Assembly: GCA_021108055.1 (NCBI GenBank)
Contig: JAIORR010000165.1
Span: forward strand, 1-10,691
DNA from: Candidatus Cloacimonadota bacterium
Lineage (GTDB): Bacteria; Cloacimonadota; Cloacimonadia; Cloacimonadales; TCS61
Reading direction: 5' to 3'
Length of the DNA stretch: 10,691 bases
Below are positions 1 to 5,906 of this stretch, piece after piece. The notes under the pieces are model-generated. The model was not told where the DNA came from. It ran no database searches and saw only the letters and a list, made by a program, of their open reading frames with translations. Position 1 is the first letter of the stretch. Every line of letters starts with the position of its first letter. The position numbers were made by a program, and so were the translations under genes.

Positions 1-130
1 TGCGGTTTTCGATTTCAACGGCATCATCGAGTGTAGGAAGTTTGAAATTCCTGTCGAACACTTCTTCAATGAGTTTACGGGTCAGCCCGGCACCGCTGCC
101 GTGACCAAGAGTTATTATTTCATTTTTCAT
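1..130 (-). CDS. hypE: HypE, hydrogenase expression/formation protein (N-terminal fragment)
   Basis: Only the first 43 codons lie in the window; the gene runs off the left edge. The reading begins MKNEIITLGHGSGAGLTRKL and continues through an acidic LDDAVEIEN stretch, matching the HypE N-terminus, where an HGSGG-like loop leads into the AIRS-type ATP-binding domain and a conserved Asp-Asp/Ala follows. HypE dehydrates the carbamoyl group that HypF places on its C-terminal Cys, giving the thiocyanate that becomes the CN ligands of the [NiFe] centre. That C-terminal Cys is outside the window. The second Gly of the usual HGSGG is Ala here. It is last in the hypF-hypC-hypD-hypE order. The ribosome site before the ATG is weak, and a 310-base repeat-filled gap separates it from hypD, so coupling to the upstream genes is not assured. 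Confidence 0.9.
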   Translation of the reverse strand, partial: MKNEIITLGHGSGAGLTRKLIEEVFDRNFKLPTLDDAVEIENR

Positions 131-440
131 TTTTTTACCACCAAGACACTAAGGCACAAAGAGAAATTAGCCACCTGTCTTCGTTACACTACGCCACGGC
201 AGGCTGACTAACACAGACAAACACGGACTTATTTTCAACACCAAGACACGAAGTTATAAAGGAATATTGGAGAATTTGAACCCCCCTTTAATTCCCCCTT
301 CCCAAGGGGGACAGATTCGGATTATTTATAATTTTCGTGTCTATTCGTGATTTCGCATTCTTACCTTTTTCTCCGTGTTCTCCGTGTACTCTGTGGTTAC
401 ATTTTTTATCCGTTTAATCCGTGCTGATCCGTGAGCTAAA
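131..440. repeat. Repeat-filled gap between hypD and hypE
   Basis: No gene is visible in this 310-base gap. It holds a patchwork of short repeats. Two copies of a CCAAGACAC phrase occur at 141-149 and 241-249. A module reading CTTCGTTACACTACG lies near 179-193 and resembles one at about 1811-1825 in the hypF-hypC gap. A hairpin of CCCCCTT, loop CCC, AAGGGGG lies at 294-310. A CTCCGTGTACTCTGTGGT phrase at 380-397 recurs with one mismatch at 7758-7775. ATCCGT phrases follow to about 433. The phrases occur in both orientations across the window, so they are dispersed intergenic repeats, not gene remnants. Whether any acts as a terminator or RNA-processing site between hypD and hypE cannot be told from sequence. 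Confidence 0.7.
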
Positions 441-1499
441 TTATCTCTCATATTTATAATACGCTGCACAACTTCCTTCCGAAGAAACCATGCAGGGTCC
501 TATCGGATTATTCGGTTTACATACTTTTCCAAACAGTTGGCATTCCGGTGGGATTATATTTCCCTTCAGAACATCACCGCATCTGCAACCAGTTTGTTCT
601 TCTGTGTCCATGATTTCGATTCCATATTTTTTTGTAGCATCGAATTCTTCAAATTCTTTTCTAATTCCCAGACCGGATTTTGGTATCCAGCCCAATCCCC
701 GCCAGAGAGCATCTTCCACTTCCAATACTTTATAAATTATTTCCTGAGCCTGCAGATTTCCAGATGGAGAAACAACTCTGCTGTATTCATTTTCGATTTC
801 GGGCTTTTGTAACTCGATCTGCCGGATGAGTTTTTTAATTCCCACTAAAATATCCAGCGGTTCAAATCCTGTAACTACTCCACCGATCCCGAATTTTTCC
901 GGAAGCAGATTGTAGGCATCCGAACCGATGATCACACTTACGTGTCCGGGCAAGATGAATCCATTAACATTTGTATCTTTAGCAGAGAGAAGTGCATCCA
1001 GAGCCGGAGGAACTAATTTAAAAGCAGGAAGTACGGAAAAGTTTTTCAGGTTTTGTCTGGAAGCTTCCAAAATAGTATAAGCTATTCCGGGAATAGTTGT
1101 TTCAAATCCAATTCCCACCAAAACGATCTCTTTTTCTTTTGCCATCTCAAGGGCTTCCATTGGCGAATATATCATCCTTACATCCAGACCTTTTGCACGT
1201 GCTTGTTCCAACGGTCCTTTATTTCCGGGAACACGGATCAGGTCTCCGAAAGTTGCGATGGTAACATCTTTCAAGTCTATCAGTGAGTCTATCACGGAAG
1301 AAGGAGTTACGCACACCGGACAGCCGGGACCGGAGATCAGAGAAATGGTTTTTGGTAGAAGTTTTCGGATTCCCCAATGACCGATTGCCATCGTGTGTGA
1401 ACCGCATACCTCCATAAATTTAACGGGCTTTTTCCAATCCTGCAGTTCGGTGACGATCTTTTTGATAAGTTCAGGATTTTGAAAATTATTCAGGTGCAT
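441..1499 (-). CDS. hypD: HypD, hydrogenase maturation iron-sulfur protein
   Basis: The 352-residue product is full length for HypD. HypD, together with HypC, forms the scaffold on which the Fe(CN)2CO unit of [NiFe] hydrogenases is assembled, and it carries a [4Fe-4S] cluster used in redox chemistry during ligand attachment. Diagnostic motifs are visible in order: EVCGSHTMAI near residue 30, GPGCPVCVTP near 58, GFETT near 131, LPGHVS near 184, and a Cys-rich C-terminal block with CRCGDVLKG, PPECQLFGKVC and GPCMVSSEGSCAAYY. The ATG at 1497-1499 is preceded by AAAGGAAG lying inside hypC. The gene overlaps the hypC end by 14 bases, the translational coupling expected for a HypC-HypD partner pair. 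No anomaly is seen in the key cysteines. Confidence 0.97.
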   Translation of the reverse strand: MHLNNFQNPELIKKIVTELQDWKKPVKFMEVCGSHTMAIGHWGIRKLLPKTISLISGPGCPVCVTPSSVIDSLIDLKDVTIATFGDLIRVPGNKGPLEQARAKGLDVRMIYSPMEALEMAKEKEIVLVGIGFETTIPGIAYTILEASRQNLKNFSVLPAFKLVPPALDALLSAKDTNVNGFILPGHVSVIIGSDAYNLLPEKFGIGGVVTGFEPLDILVGIKKLIRQIELQKPEIENEYSRVVSPSGNLQAQEIIYKVLEVEDALWRGLGWIPKSGLGIRKEFEEFDATKKYGIEIMDTEEQTGCRCGDVLKGNIIPPECQLFGKVCKPNNPIGPCMVSSEGSCAAYYKYER

Positions 1500-1704
1500 A
1501 AACTTCCTTTAATATTGCAATAGTTTCGTTTGCTTCTTCTTCGGAAATAATGTTCAATCCAAATCCGGTGTGAATGATGACCCAATCACCTTCTTTAACT
1601 TCCGGAATGAATGTAAGTAATATCTCTTTATTCACACCACCCAGATCTACGATGCCTTTATCATTTTCTTTTTTTATTAGTTTTCCCGGTATTGCCAGAC
1701 ACAT
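1486..1704 (-). CDS. hypC: HypC/HybG/HupF family hydrogenase maturation chaperone
   Basis: This small (72-residue) cytoplasmic chaperone begins MCLAIPGKL. The Cys right after the initiator Met is the invariant residue through which HypC holds the Fe(CN)2CO precursor and contacts the large-subunit precursor. The rest follows the family: a small beta-barrel with VDLGGV, then EGDWVIIHTGFGLNII and an acidic helix EEEANETI. The length is slightly short of the usual 75-95 residues but contains all conserved parts. The start is fixed by the MCLAIP motif, and an AAGGA ribosome site lies about seven bases upstream. Its last codons overlap the start of hypD. Upstream, a 362-base repeat-rich gap separates it from hypF, although the two genes lie on the same strand. 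Confidence 0.96.
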   Translation of the reverse strand: MCLAIPGKLIKKENDKGIVDLGGVNKEILLTFIPEVKEGDWVIIHTGFGLNIISEEEANETIAILKEVYAPE

Positions 1705-1837
1705 ATTTTTTCCTTTTTTAATAACGAATAAATACTAATTTCTTAACCACAGAGTTCACCAGTCTTCTCCGGCAGCTGCCGGATACGCCGGGCAGGCGGA
1801 GAGCACCAGTCTTCGTTTCACTACGCATTGGCATGCA

Positions 1838-1904
1838 GAGAAAATCTCCTCTTGAGATTTATACGCCTTAGGCGTAGGAGTCCGGCTTTAGCCGGGAGGT
1901 GTGT
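1838..1904 (-). repeat. Mosaic repeat, copy A (inverted relative to 7704-7751)
   Basis: Read on the plus strand it starts GAGAAAATCTCCTCTTGAG and ends AGTCCGGCTTTAGCCGGGAGGTGTGT. The reverse complement of 7704-7751 matches it end to end except for 19 extra bases at about 1857-1875. These contain the palindrome TACGCC-TTA-GGCGTA. A CCGGCTTTAGCCGG hairpin core is present in both copies. Confidence 0.85.
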
Positions 1905-1995
1905 AATCTCCTCTAAAGAGAAGTCCTGATTGTTCTTAACTCACACTTCGTTGCAAGTCAAGTCCAATCTGTGAAAATCCGCATTATCCGTGTTC

Positions 1996-2047
1996 ACCCT
2001 GTGAAATAACAGCTTTGCTGTTCCTGTTCTGCAGGATTTCACGGGGT
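1996..2047. repeat. Three-arm inverted repeat (three-way junction) downstream of hypF
   Basis: ACCCTGTGAAAT (1996-2007) pairs with ATTTCACGGGGT (2036-2047) over 12 positions with one wobble or mismatch. The enclosed bases split exactly into two hairpins: AACAGC-TTT-GCTGTT (2008-2022) and CCTG-TTCTG-CAGG (2023-2035). No base is left unpaired at the junction. It lies 20 bases past the hypF stop. No U-run follows on the minus strand, so it is not a standard terminator. It could be a processing or pausing element, or a mobile palindromic repeat. Confidence 0.6.
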
Positions 2048-2066
2048 AAATCCGTGTTCCAAATAT

Positions 2067-4424
2067 TCAATTTTCAATATTCAATTTCTTGTTTCCCACT
2101 ACCACCTGACCAACAGATATCGAACCATCATTGGGGGGTAAAATCGAGGGTACAAAAACTGTAAAGTTATTTTTCGTTAAAACCTTGCCGATCCCTTCCA
2201 GAAGGACTTTGTTCTGCATCACTCCACCAGAAAGGACAACCTTTCTTATCCCTGTTTTCCTGTGTGCTTTTTTAACTGCTTCCAATGTGAAATTAATAAT
2301 TGTACTATGAAATTTATCTGCAATTCTATGTAGAGGTTTTTTTCTTTGAACATCGTTCGCGACAGCCCGGATCAAAGGGATAATGTCTATCATATCTTTT
2401 TCCAGATTATAAGGATAATTGTCTTTACCTGAAATGTTTTTATCTGCACTTAGAAATTCCAATGCCATTGCAGATTGAGCTTCAAAAGTAATTTCCGGAA
2501 AAAGACCGAGCATTGCAGCTACACAGTCGAAAAGTCTTCCCATACTGGAAGTCCGGAAAATATTGAATTTATTTTCTATCTGCTTTGAAATAATTCTCTT
2601 CTCGATTTCGGAGATATTTTCTAAGAAATCCGGGTCAATTCCGGATGCCAATAAATATGCATAAGCAATTCTGATGGGATGTTTAATGGCGGCATCTCCA
2701 CCGGGAAGCGGCATATAATTCAGGTGGAATAATCGTTCAAATTTTGCGTAATCTGTCAGGAATATTTCACCGCCCCAGATGGCTTCGTCTGTTCCGTAAC
2801 CGGTGCCGTCATAAGCGATACCGATAACCGGTTCATCCAGGTGATGCTCTGCCATTACAGCAGCAATATGAGCGTGATGATGCTGGACTTTCTTCAGAGG
2901 CAGACCTGTGCTTTCTGCGAACCGGGTGGTCATATAATCCGGATGCAGGTCACAGATTACCAGTTCCGGTTCAAGCTCGAACCATTTCTTATATTTTTCC
3001 AGTGTATCTGTGTAAAAATCCAATGTTTGCTTGCTGCCACTATTTCCAATGTATGGTGAAAGAAAAAATGAATCATCTTTGCTGAGTGCAAAAGTAATTT
3101 TAAGTTCTGCTCCGGCACCAAGCGTCTGAACGGTTTTAAAGGGAAGTTTTATCGGTGACGGAACATATCCGCGGGATCTTCGCATCATCACATTTTGCGG
3201 CTTGGAAGCACGTATCACCGAATCATCACTACGGTTCAGAATGGGACGATTATGGGTCAGGAAGAAATCACAAAGTCCACTCAGTTCTTTTTCCTCTGCA
3301 GCGATAGGATCATCGTGGAAGTTACCGGAAGTCATTATCAGGTATGGAAGTTCTTCGCTGAGAATTTGATAATGGATAGGAGCGTAGGGCAGGAAAACTC
3401 CCAGGTTCGGATTCTGAGGAGCAACGTTTGCTGCGATTATTCTACTTTCATCTCGTTCCAAATCATCAATTCTTTCTCGTTCCCATCCGGCAACTGACGG
3501 ATGGGAATGATTTGTGTTCCCAAGCTGGGACTTGGGAACAAGGTTTTCCGGCAACTGCCGGATGGAAACAGGAGGGTGCTCGCTTTTTGGCAGAATAACT
3601 ATCGGTGCTGCAGGAGATTTCAATAATTCATATTGTTCTTCGTTTATTTCTACAACTTCAGACATTTTTTCGAGATAGCACATCACAGCAAAAGGTTTGT
3701 GCGGACGGTCTTTTCTTTTCCGTAGTTCGGAAATAGTTTTAAAATTCGTAGCATCGCAGGCAATATGAAATCCGCCGATGCCTTTTATTCCGATTATTTT
3801 TCCTTCTTTAAGAAACTTAATTGTATTTGAGATCGGGTCACCTTCCACTTCTTCAAAATTCTTAGTTAGAAATTTCAATCGAGGACCGCAGGCTGGACAG
3901 GCGATGGGTTGAGCGTGAAATCTTCTATTCAGGGGATCGGTATATTCACCGTTGCAGTAGTCGCACATTTTAAAATTTTTCATCGAAGTTACCGGACGGT
4001 CATAAGGTGTGTTTTCAATTATCGAATAGCGTGGACCGCAATTTGTGCAATTTATGAAAGCATAGTTAAAACGTGGATCGGACTCATCAAATAATTCTTT
4101 AGTGCAATCTTCACAAACAGCAAGATCGGGAGAAATTTGAGTTGAACCTTTTCTATTCCGGCTTTGTCGGATGGTAAATTCCGAGTAGAGAACATCTTCC
4201 TTTTCCTCGATATGAAATTCCCTGATAAATGCAGCAGGCGGATGTTCTTTTTTTATTCTTTCGATGAATAATTCCAGATTCTTTTCCATACAACAGGCTT
4301 CAATCTCAACCCCGGATGTCGAATTCAGAACATATCCTTTTAAACCCAGCTCTATTGCAGTTTTATAGACGAATGGTCTAAATCCCACACCCTGAACAAT
4401 TCCGTTAATTTTTATTCTTAACAT
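2067..4424 (-). CDS. hypF: HypF, carbamoyltransferase of hydrogenase maturation, with an in-frame repeat insertion
   Basis: HypF makes carbamoyl-adenylate from carbamoyl phosphate and ATP and transfers the carbamoyl group to HypE, the source of the CN ligands. Domains in order: acylphosphatase-like (VQGVGFRPF near residue 10), two CxxC-x18-CxxC zinc fingers (about residues 105-185), a YrdC-like domain (about 200-410), and a Kae1-like domain with HHHAHIAAVMAEH, AYDGTGYG and VLSGGVMQN. The product is 785 residues. Start choice: ATG at 4422-4424 sits eight bases after AAGGA; a TTG one codon upstream is possible but less likely. Odd feature: residues about 283-327 interrupt the YrdC-like domain between VILPK and ANVAPQNP with a Pro/Arg/Ser-rich tract encoded by a palindromic repeat. 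The C-terminal residues KLNIEN are encoded by an AT-rich repeat (TTGAATATT phrases) that contains the stop. Confidence 0.96.
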   Translation of the reverse strand: MLRIKINGIVQGVGFRPFVYKTAIELGLKGYVLNSTSGVEIEACCMEKNLELFIERIKKEHPPAAFIREFHIEEKEDVLYSEFTIRQSRNRKGSTQISPDLAVCEDCTKELFDESDPRFNYAFINCTNCGPRYSIIENTPYDRPVTSMKNFKMCDYCNGEYTDPLNRRFHAQPIACPACGPRLKFLTKNFEEVEGDPISNTIKFLKEGKIIGIKGIGGFHIACDATNFKTISELRKRKDRPHKPFAVMCYLEKMSEVVEINEEQYELLKSPAAPIVILPKSEHPPVSIRQLPENLVPKSQLGNTNHSHPSVAGWERERIDDLERDESRIIAANVAPQNPNLGVFLPYAPIHYQILSEELPYLIMTSGNFHDDPIAAEEKELSGLCDFFLTHNRPILNRSDDSVIRASKPQNVMMRRSRGYVPSPIKLPFKTVQTLGAGAELKITFALSKDDSFFLSPYIGNSGSKQTLDFYTDTLEKYKKWFELEPELVICDLHPDYMTTRFAESTGLPLKKVQHHHAHIAAVMAEHHLDEPVIGIAYDGTGYGTDEAIWGGEIFLTDYAKFERLFHLNYMPLPGGDAAIKHPIRIAYAYLLASGIDPDFLENISEIEKRIISKQIENKFNIFRTSSMGRLFDCVAAMLGLFPEITFEAQSAMALEFLSADKNISGKDNYPYNLEKDMIDIIPLIRAVANDVQRKKPLHRIADKFHSTIINFTLEAVKKAHRKTGIRKVVLSGGVMQNKVLLEGIGKVLTKNNFTVFVPSILPPNDGSISVGQVVVGNKKLNIEN
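3481..3567 (-). repeat. In-frame palindromic repeat element inside hypF
   Basis: This 87-base stretch (29 codons, no stop on the hypF strand) contains three hairpins in a row. TCCCATCCG (3481-3489) pairs with CGGATGGGA (3498-3506). GTTCCCAAG (3516-3524) pairs with CTTGGGAAC (3531-3539). TCCGGCA-AC-TGCCGGA lies at 3547-3562. The outer two arms are near-direct repeats of one another (CCGGCAACTG then A or C, CGGATGG). The third matches the intergenic palindrome at 1768-1783. The encoded protein, with QLPENLVPKSQLGN and SHPSVAGWE, is foreign to the HypF family. Confidence 0.85.
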
Positions 4425-4553
4425 CAATTTTTTCCTTATCTATCGAGTTGCATCTTTCCTTTTTTTTGAGTTTAAAAGTCAAGTGAAATTGATAAAAAGA
4501 AATTGTTCAGTAAAATATTTAATGTTACAGTTGCTATGAATTTATATAGAAAG

Positions 4554-4559
4554 TAGAAT
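4554..4559 (+). promoter_or_regulatory. Possible -10 of a sigma70-type promoter for the dsrE-tusA operon
   Basis: TTGCTA at 4531-4536 and TAGAAT at 4554-4559 are spaced by exactly 17 bases, upstream of the DsrE-like gene in the divergent hypF gap (4425-4626). A TTGACA at 4572-4577 is a better -35 but lacks a good -10 at proper distance (only TAATGA at spacing 15). The gap has no gene. No clear promoter for hypF could be picked on the other strand. Confidence 0.35.
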
Positions 4560-4626
4560 AAACTTTTTTCCTTGACACTTAAGCAGAATATTTAATGAAA
4601 GTCCACAAACTAAGGAGGAAAATCAT

Positions 4627-4986
4627 ATGGGAAAAGTTGCAATTACATTAAACGGTTCTGAACCAAAAAACATTTATCCAACTATGACGATCGCAGTATC
4701 TGCATTAGCTTGTGGAGATGAAGTCTTCATCTTTGTTTTGCCAAGCGGATTACCGGTTTTTGTGGATGGAAAGATCGCAGAGCTTAACAAAGCTGCACCG
4801 GCATTACCTGATCTTGAAGAGTTGTTTGAAGGCTATATGGCACTTGGTGGACGCGTTCTAGTTTGTGAGCTTGGATTTGAAGTTCACGGTTTAACAGAAA
4901 AAGACCTGATCGAAGGCTGCGAAATAGTTGGAGCTACAACATTTGTTGCCGAAGCTCAAGGTGCTCAATTAACGTTATCATTCTAA
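4627..4986 (+). CDS. DsrE/DsrF-like sulfur-relay family protein
   Basis: This 119-residue, soluble, single-domain protein has the DsrE-like fold pattern. A strand VAITLNG opens it, a helix with TIAVSALACG follows, then strand EVFIFVLPSG, a long linker and helix, and the conserved block GGRVLVCELGFEVHGL followed by DLIEGCEIVGA. The Cys at residue 80 aligns with the sulfur-accepting Cys of DsrE/TusD-type proteins; Cys29 and Cys98 are extra. The family passes persulfide sulfur to or from TusA-like partners. Here tusA follows 21 bases downstream, supporting that role. A near-perfect ribosome site, AAGGAGG at 4612-4618, lies eight bases before the ATG, suggesting strong translation. The substrate is not shown. 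It is too small and incomplete to call DsrE proper, and no DsrF or DsrH is present. Confidence 0.85.
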   Translation: MGKVAITLNGSEPKNIYPTMTIAVSALACGDEVFIFVLPSGLPVFVDGKIAELNKAAPALPDLEELFEGYMALGGRVLVCELGFEVHGLTEKDLIEGCEIVGATTFVAEAQGAQLTLSF

Positions 4987-5007
4987 AAAATAAAATAGGA
5001 GGAATTT

Positions 5008-5232
5008 ATGGCTGTAAAAGAATTAGATTGCTTGGGAATGAAATGCCCGCAACCCATTCTTAAAGTTGTTGCATTAGTACCTACTATGGAAGCTGGCGAT
5101 ATTCTGGAAGTTAAAGCAGATTGCCCGTCATTCCCTGTAGATATCAAAGCCTGGTGCGATAGAACAGGTAAAACATTGCTTTTCTGTATGGATGACGGTT
5201 CGGGGTCTCACTCCGCGCAAATCCAGTTTTAA
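5008..5232 (+). CDS. tusA: TusA/SirA-family sulfur carrier protein
   Basis: This 74-residue protein has the family-defining CPxP motif (LDCLGMKCPQPILK, Cys13), followed by the typical two-layer pattern: strand DILEVKADCPSFPVDIKAWCDRTG, then a terminal strand. Cys13 in CPxP is the persulfide-carrying residue in the family. Four further Cys (8, 39, 50, 60) are unusual in number. TusA-like carriers shuttle sulfur for tRNA thiolation, molybdenum-cofactor enzymes, selenium metabolism or dissimilatory sulfur pathways, and which applies here is unknown. It shares an operon with the DsrE-like gene 21 bases upstream and is served by AGGAGG (4997-5002), five bases before the ATG. A strong terminator right after it closes the operon, so it is not simply part of the Hdr cluster downstream. 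The tusA symbol is used at family level. Confidence 0.9.
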   Translation: MAVKELDCLGMKCPQPILKVVALVPTMEAGDILEVKADCPSFPVDIKAWCDRTGKTLLFCMDDGSGSHSAQIQF

Positions 5233-5239
5233 TACATTG

Positions 5240-5273
5240 AAGGAGTGTATAATTTTTATGCACTCCTTTTTTT
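5240..5273 (+). terminator. Intrinsic terminator after tusA
   Basis: AAGGAGTGTATAA (5240-5252) pairs with TTATGCACTCCTT (5256-5268): 13 positions with one G-U, loop TTT. The 3' side runs directly into a T7 tract (5267-5273). It starts 8 bases after the tusA stop and is the clearest terminator in the window. Confidence 0.93.
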
Positions 5274-5276
5274 AAC

Positions 5277-5371
5277 TTCCGAATGTTTCGGCTTGCCGAA
5301 TCCTCGGAATGTTGGGTCTTAAAACAATCGGAAGATCAGCAAGCTGAATACTTGTACGCCTTGGCGTATTC
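5277..5371. repeat. Palindromic repeats in the tusA-mvhD gap
   Basis: A nested hairpin TTCCGA...TTCGGC-TT-GCCGAA...TCGGAA spans 5277-5309. A second, TACGCC-TT-GGCGTA, lies at 5355-5368. The latter has the same core as the 19-base indel in the hypF-hypC gap (TACGCC-TTA-GGCGTA, 1862-1876). Between them is AT-rich sequence. Promoter elements for mvhD must lie in or just after this stretch, but none stands out. Confidence 0.7.
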
Positions 5372-5399
5372 CGATGTTTATATATCTAAATGAGGATAG

Positions 5400-5828
5400 A
5401 TGGAAAAAGAAAATTATAAACCTCAAATAGTTGGTTTTTTATGTAATTGGTGCACTTACGCAGCAGCAGATCAGGCAGGAGCTTCCCGCAAAGAAATTGA
5501 TTCTTCTCTTAATGTTGTGCGTGTTATGTGTTCCAGCAGAATTGACCATAATTTATTATTAAATACATATTTCAGCGGGGCAGACGGAATTCTGGTTGCA
5601 GGCTGACATCCCGGAGATTGTCATTACCAGGTTGGTAATTATTATGCAAGACGAAGGTTCGCTTTATTAAAAAAAGTATTTGAAACTTTGAATATCGATC
5701 CTGAAAGGATTCAACTTTCGTGGATTTCTGCTTCAGAAGGAAAAAGATATATAGAAGTCGTGAACGAGTTTTCCGAAAAGATCAGGAAACTCGGTCCGAA
5801 TCCAATAAAATCAGACACTCATCTTTAA
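5400..5828 (+). CDS. mvhD: MvhD-type hydrogenase/Hdr iron-sulfur subunit, predicted selenoprotein (UGA at 5604-5606)
   Basis: MvhD carries a [2Fe-2S] cluster that links hydrogenase or formate dehydrogenase to HdrA. The reading begins with VGFLCNWCTYAAAD, the family signature, then RVMCSSRID and GADGILVAG. At codon 69 an in-frame TGA stands exactly where the family has Cys in GCHPGDCHY. The same frame continues without a break: HPGDCHYQVGNYYARRRF, through a normal MvhD C-terminus, to a TAA at 5826-5828. The total is 142 residues with Sec, a normal length. Met1 is set by the GAGGA ribosome site three bases upstream (tight). A stem-loop fitting a bacterial SECIS follows the TGA. Cys15, Cys18, Cys44, Sec69 and Cys74 would be the metal-site set. 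Archaeal VhuD is a known Sec form of this subunit. hdrA starts 78 bases downstream. A true stop at 5604 would delete the essential GDCHY half. Confidence 0.93.
5604..5639 (+). promoter_or_regulatory. Candidate bacterial SECIS element and Sec UGA codon
   Basis: The Sec codon is 5604-5606. Twenty-two bases later begins the apical loop of a perfect 6-bp hairpin: ATTACC (5623-5628), loop AGGTT (5629-5633), GGTAAT (5634-5639). The AGGU-type apical loop and its distance from UGA fit bacterial SelB-binding SECIS elements, which lie within the coding sequence just after the UGA (the E. coli fdhF loop is AGGUCU). Lower-stem pairing was not resolved by eye. Confidence 0.8.
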
Positions 5829-5906
5829 TGCCATATATGAAAATAAAACACATCACTCGAAATAAATATTTTTTTTGAAAAACACAAAATCATTTAAGGA
5901 AACCAG

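Larger units (their letters stand above)
1705..2066. repeat. Repeat-filled gap between hypF and hypC
   Basis: No gene is seen in this 362-base gap. From left to right it holds an ACCACAGAG phrase (about 1745), a perfect palindrome TCCGGCAGCTGCCGGA (1768-1783) also present in variant form inside hypF, a CGGAGAGCAC phrase, a TCTTCGTTTCACTACGC module resembling one in the hypD-hypE gap, the 1838-1904 element that recurs inverted at 7704-7751, and a three-arm inverted structure at 1996-2047. The order of phrases matches the inverted sequence at 7704-7775, but with extra modules spliced in. The stretch therefore looks like repeats nested within repeats. Confidence 0.75.

Noticed and set aside
131..440. 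CRISPR array
   Set aside because: The repeats differ in sequence, spacing and orientation and have no regular spacers.
490..1286. Plus-strand open frames opposite hypD
   Set aside because: They are shadows of hypD, which has every family motif; none has a ribosome site or recognisable product.
4572..4600. TTGACA at 4572-4577 as the main promoter of the DsrE-like gene
   Set aside because: The best -10 after it, TAATGA, is at 15-base spacing, and the start site would fall very near the ribosome site. The pair at 4531/4554 fits better, though only moderately.
5400..5606. A 68-residue protein ending at the TGA of 5604-5606
   Set aside because: The conserved MvhD second half continues in the same frame after the TGA, and a SECIS-like hairpin follows. 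The short version would lack the GDCHY Cys site.
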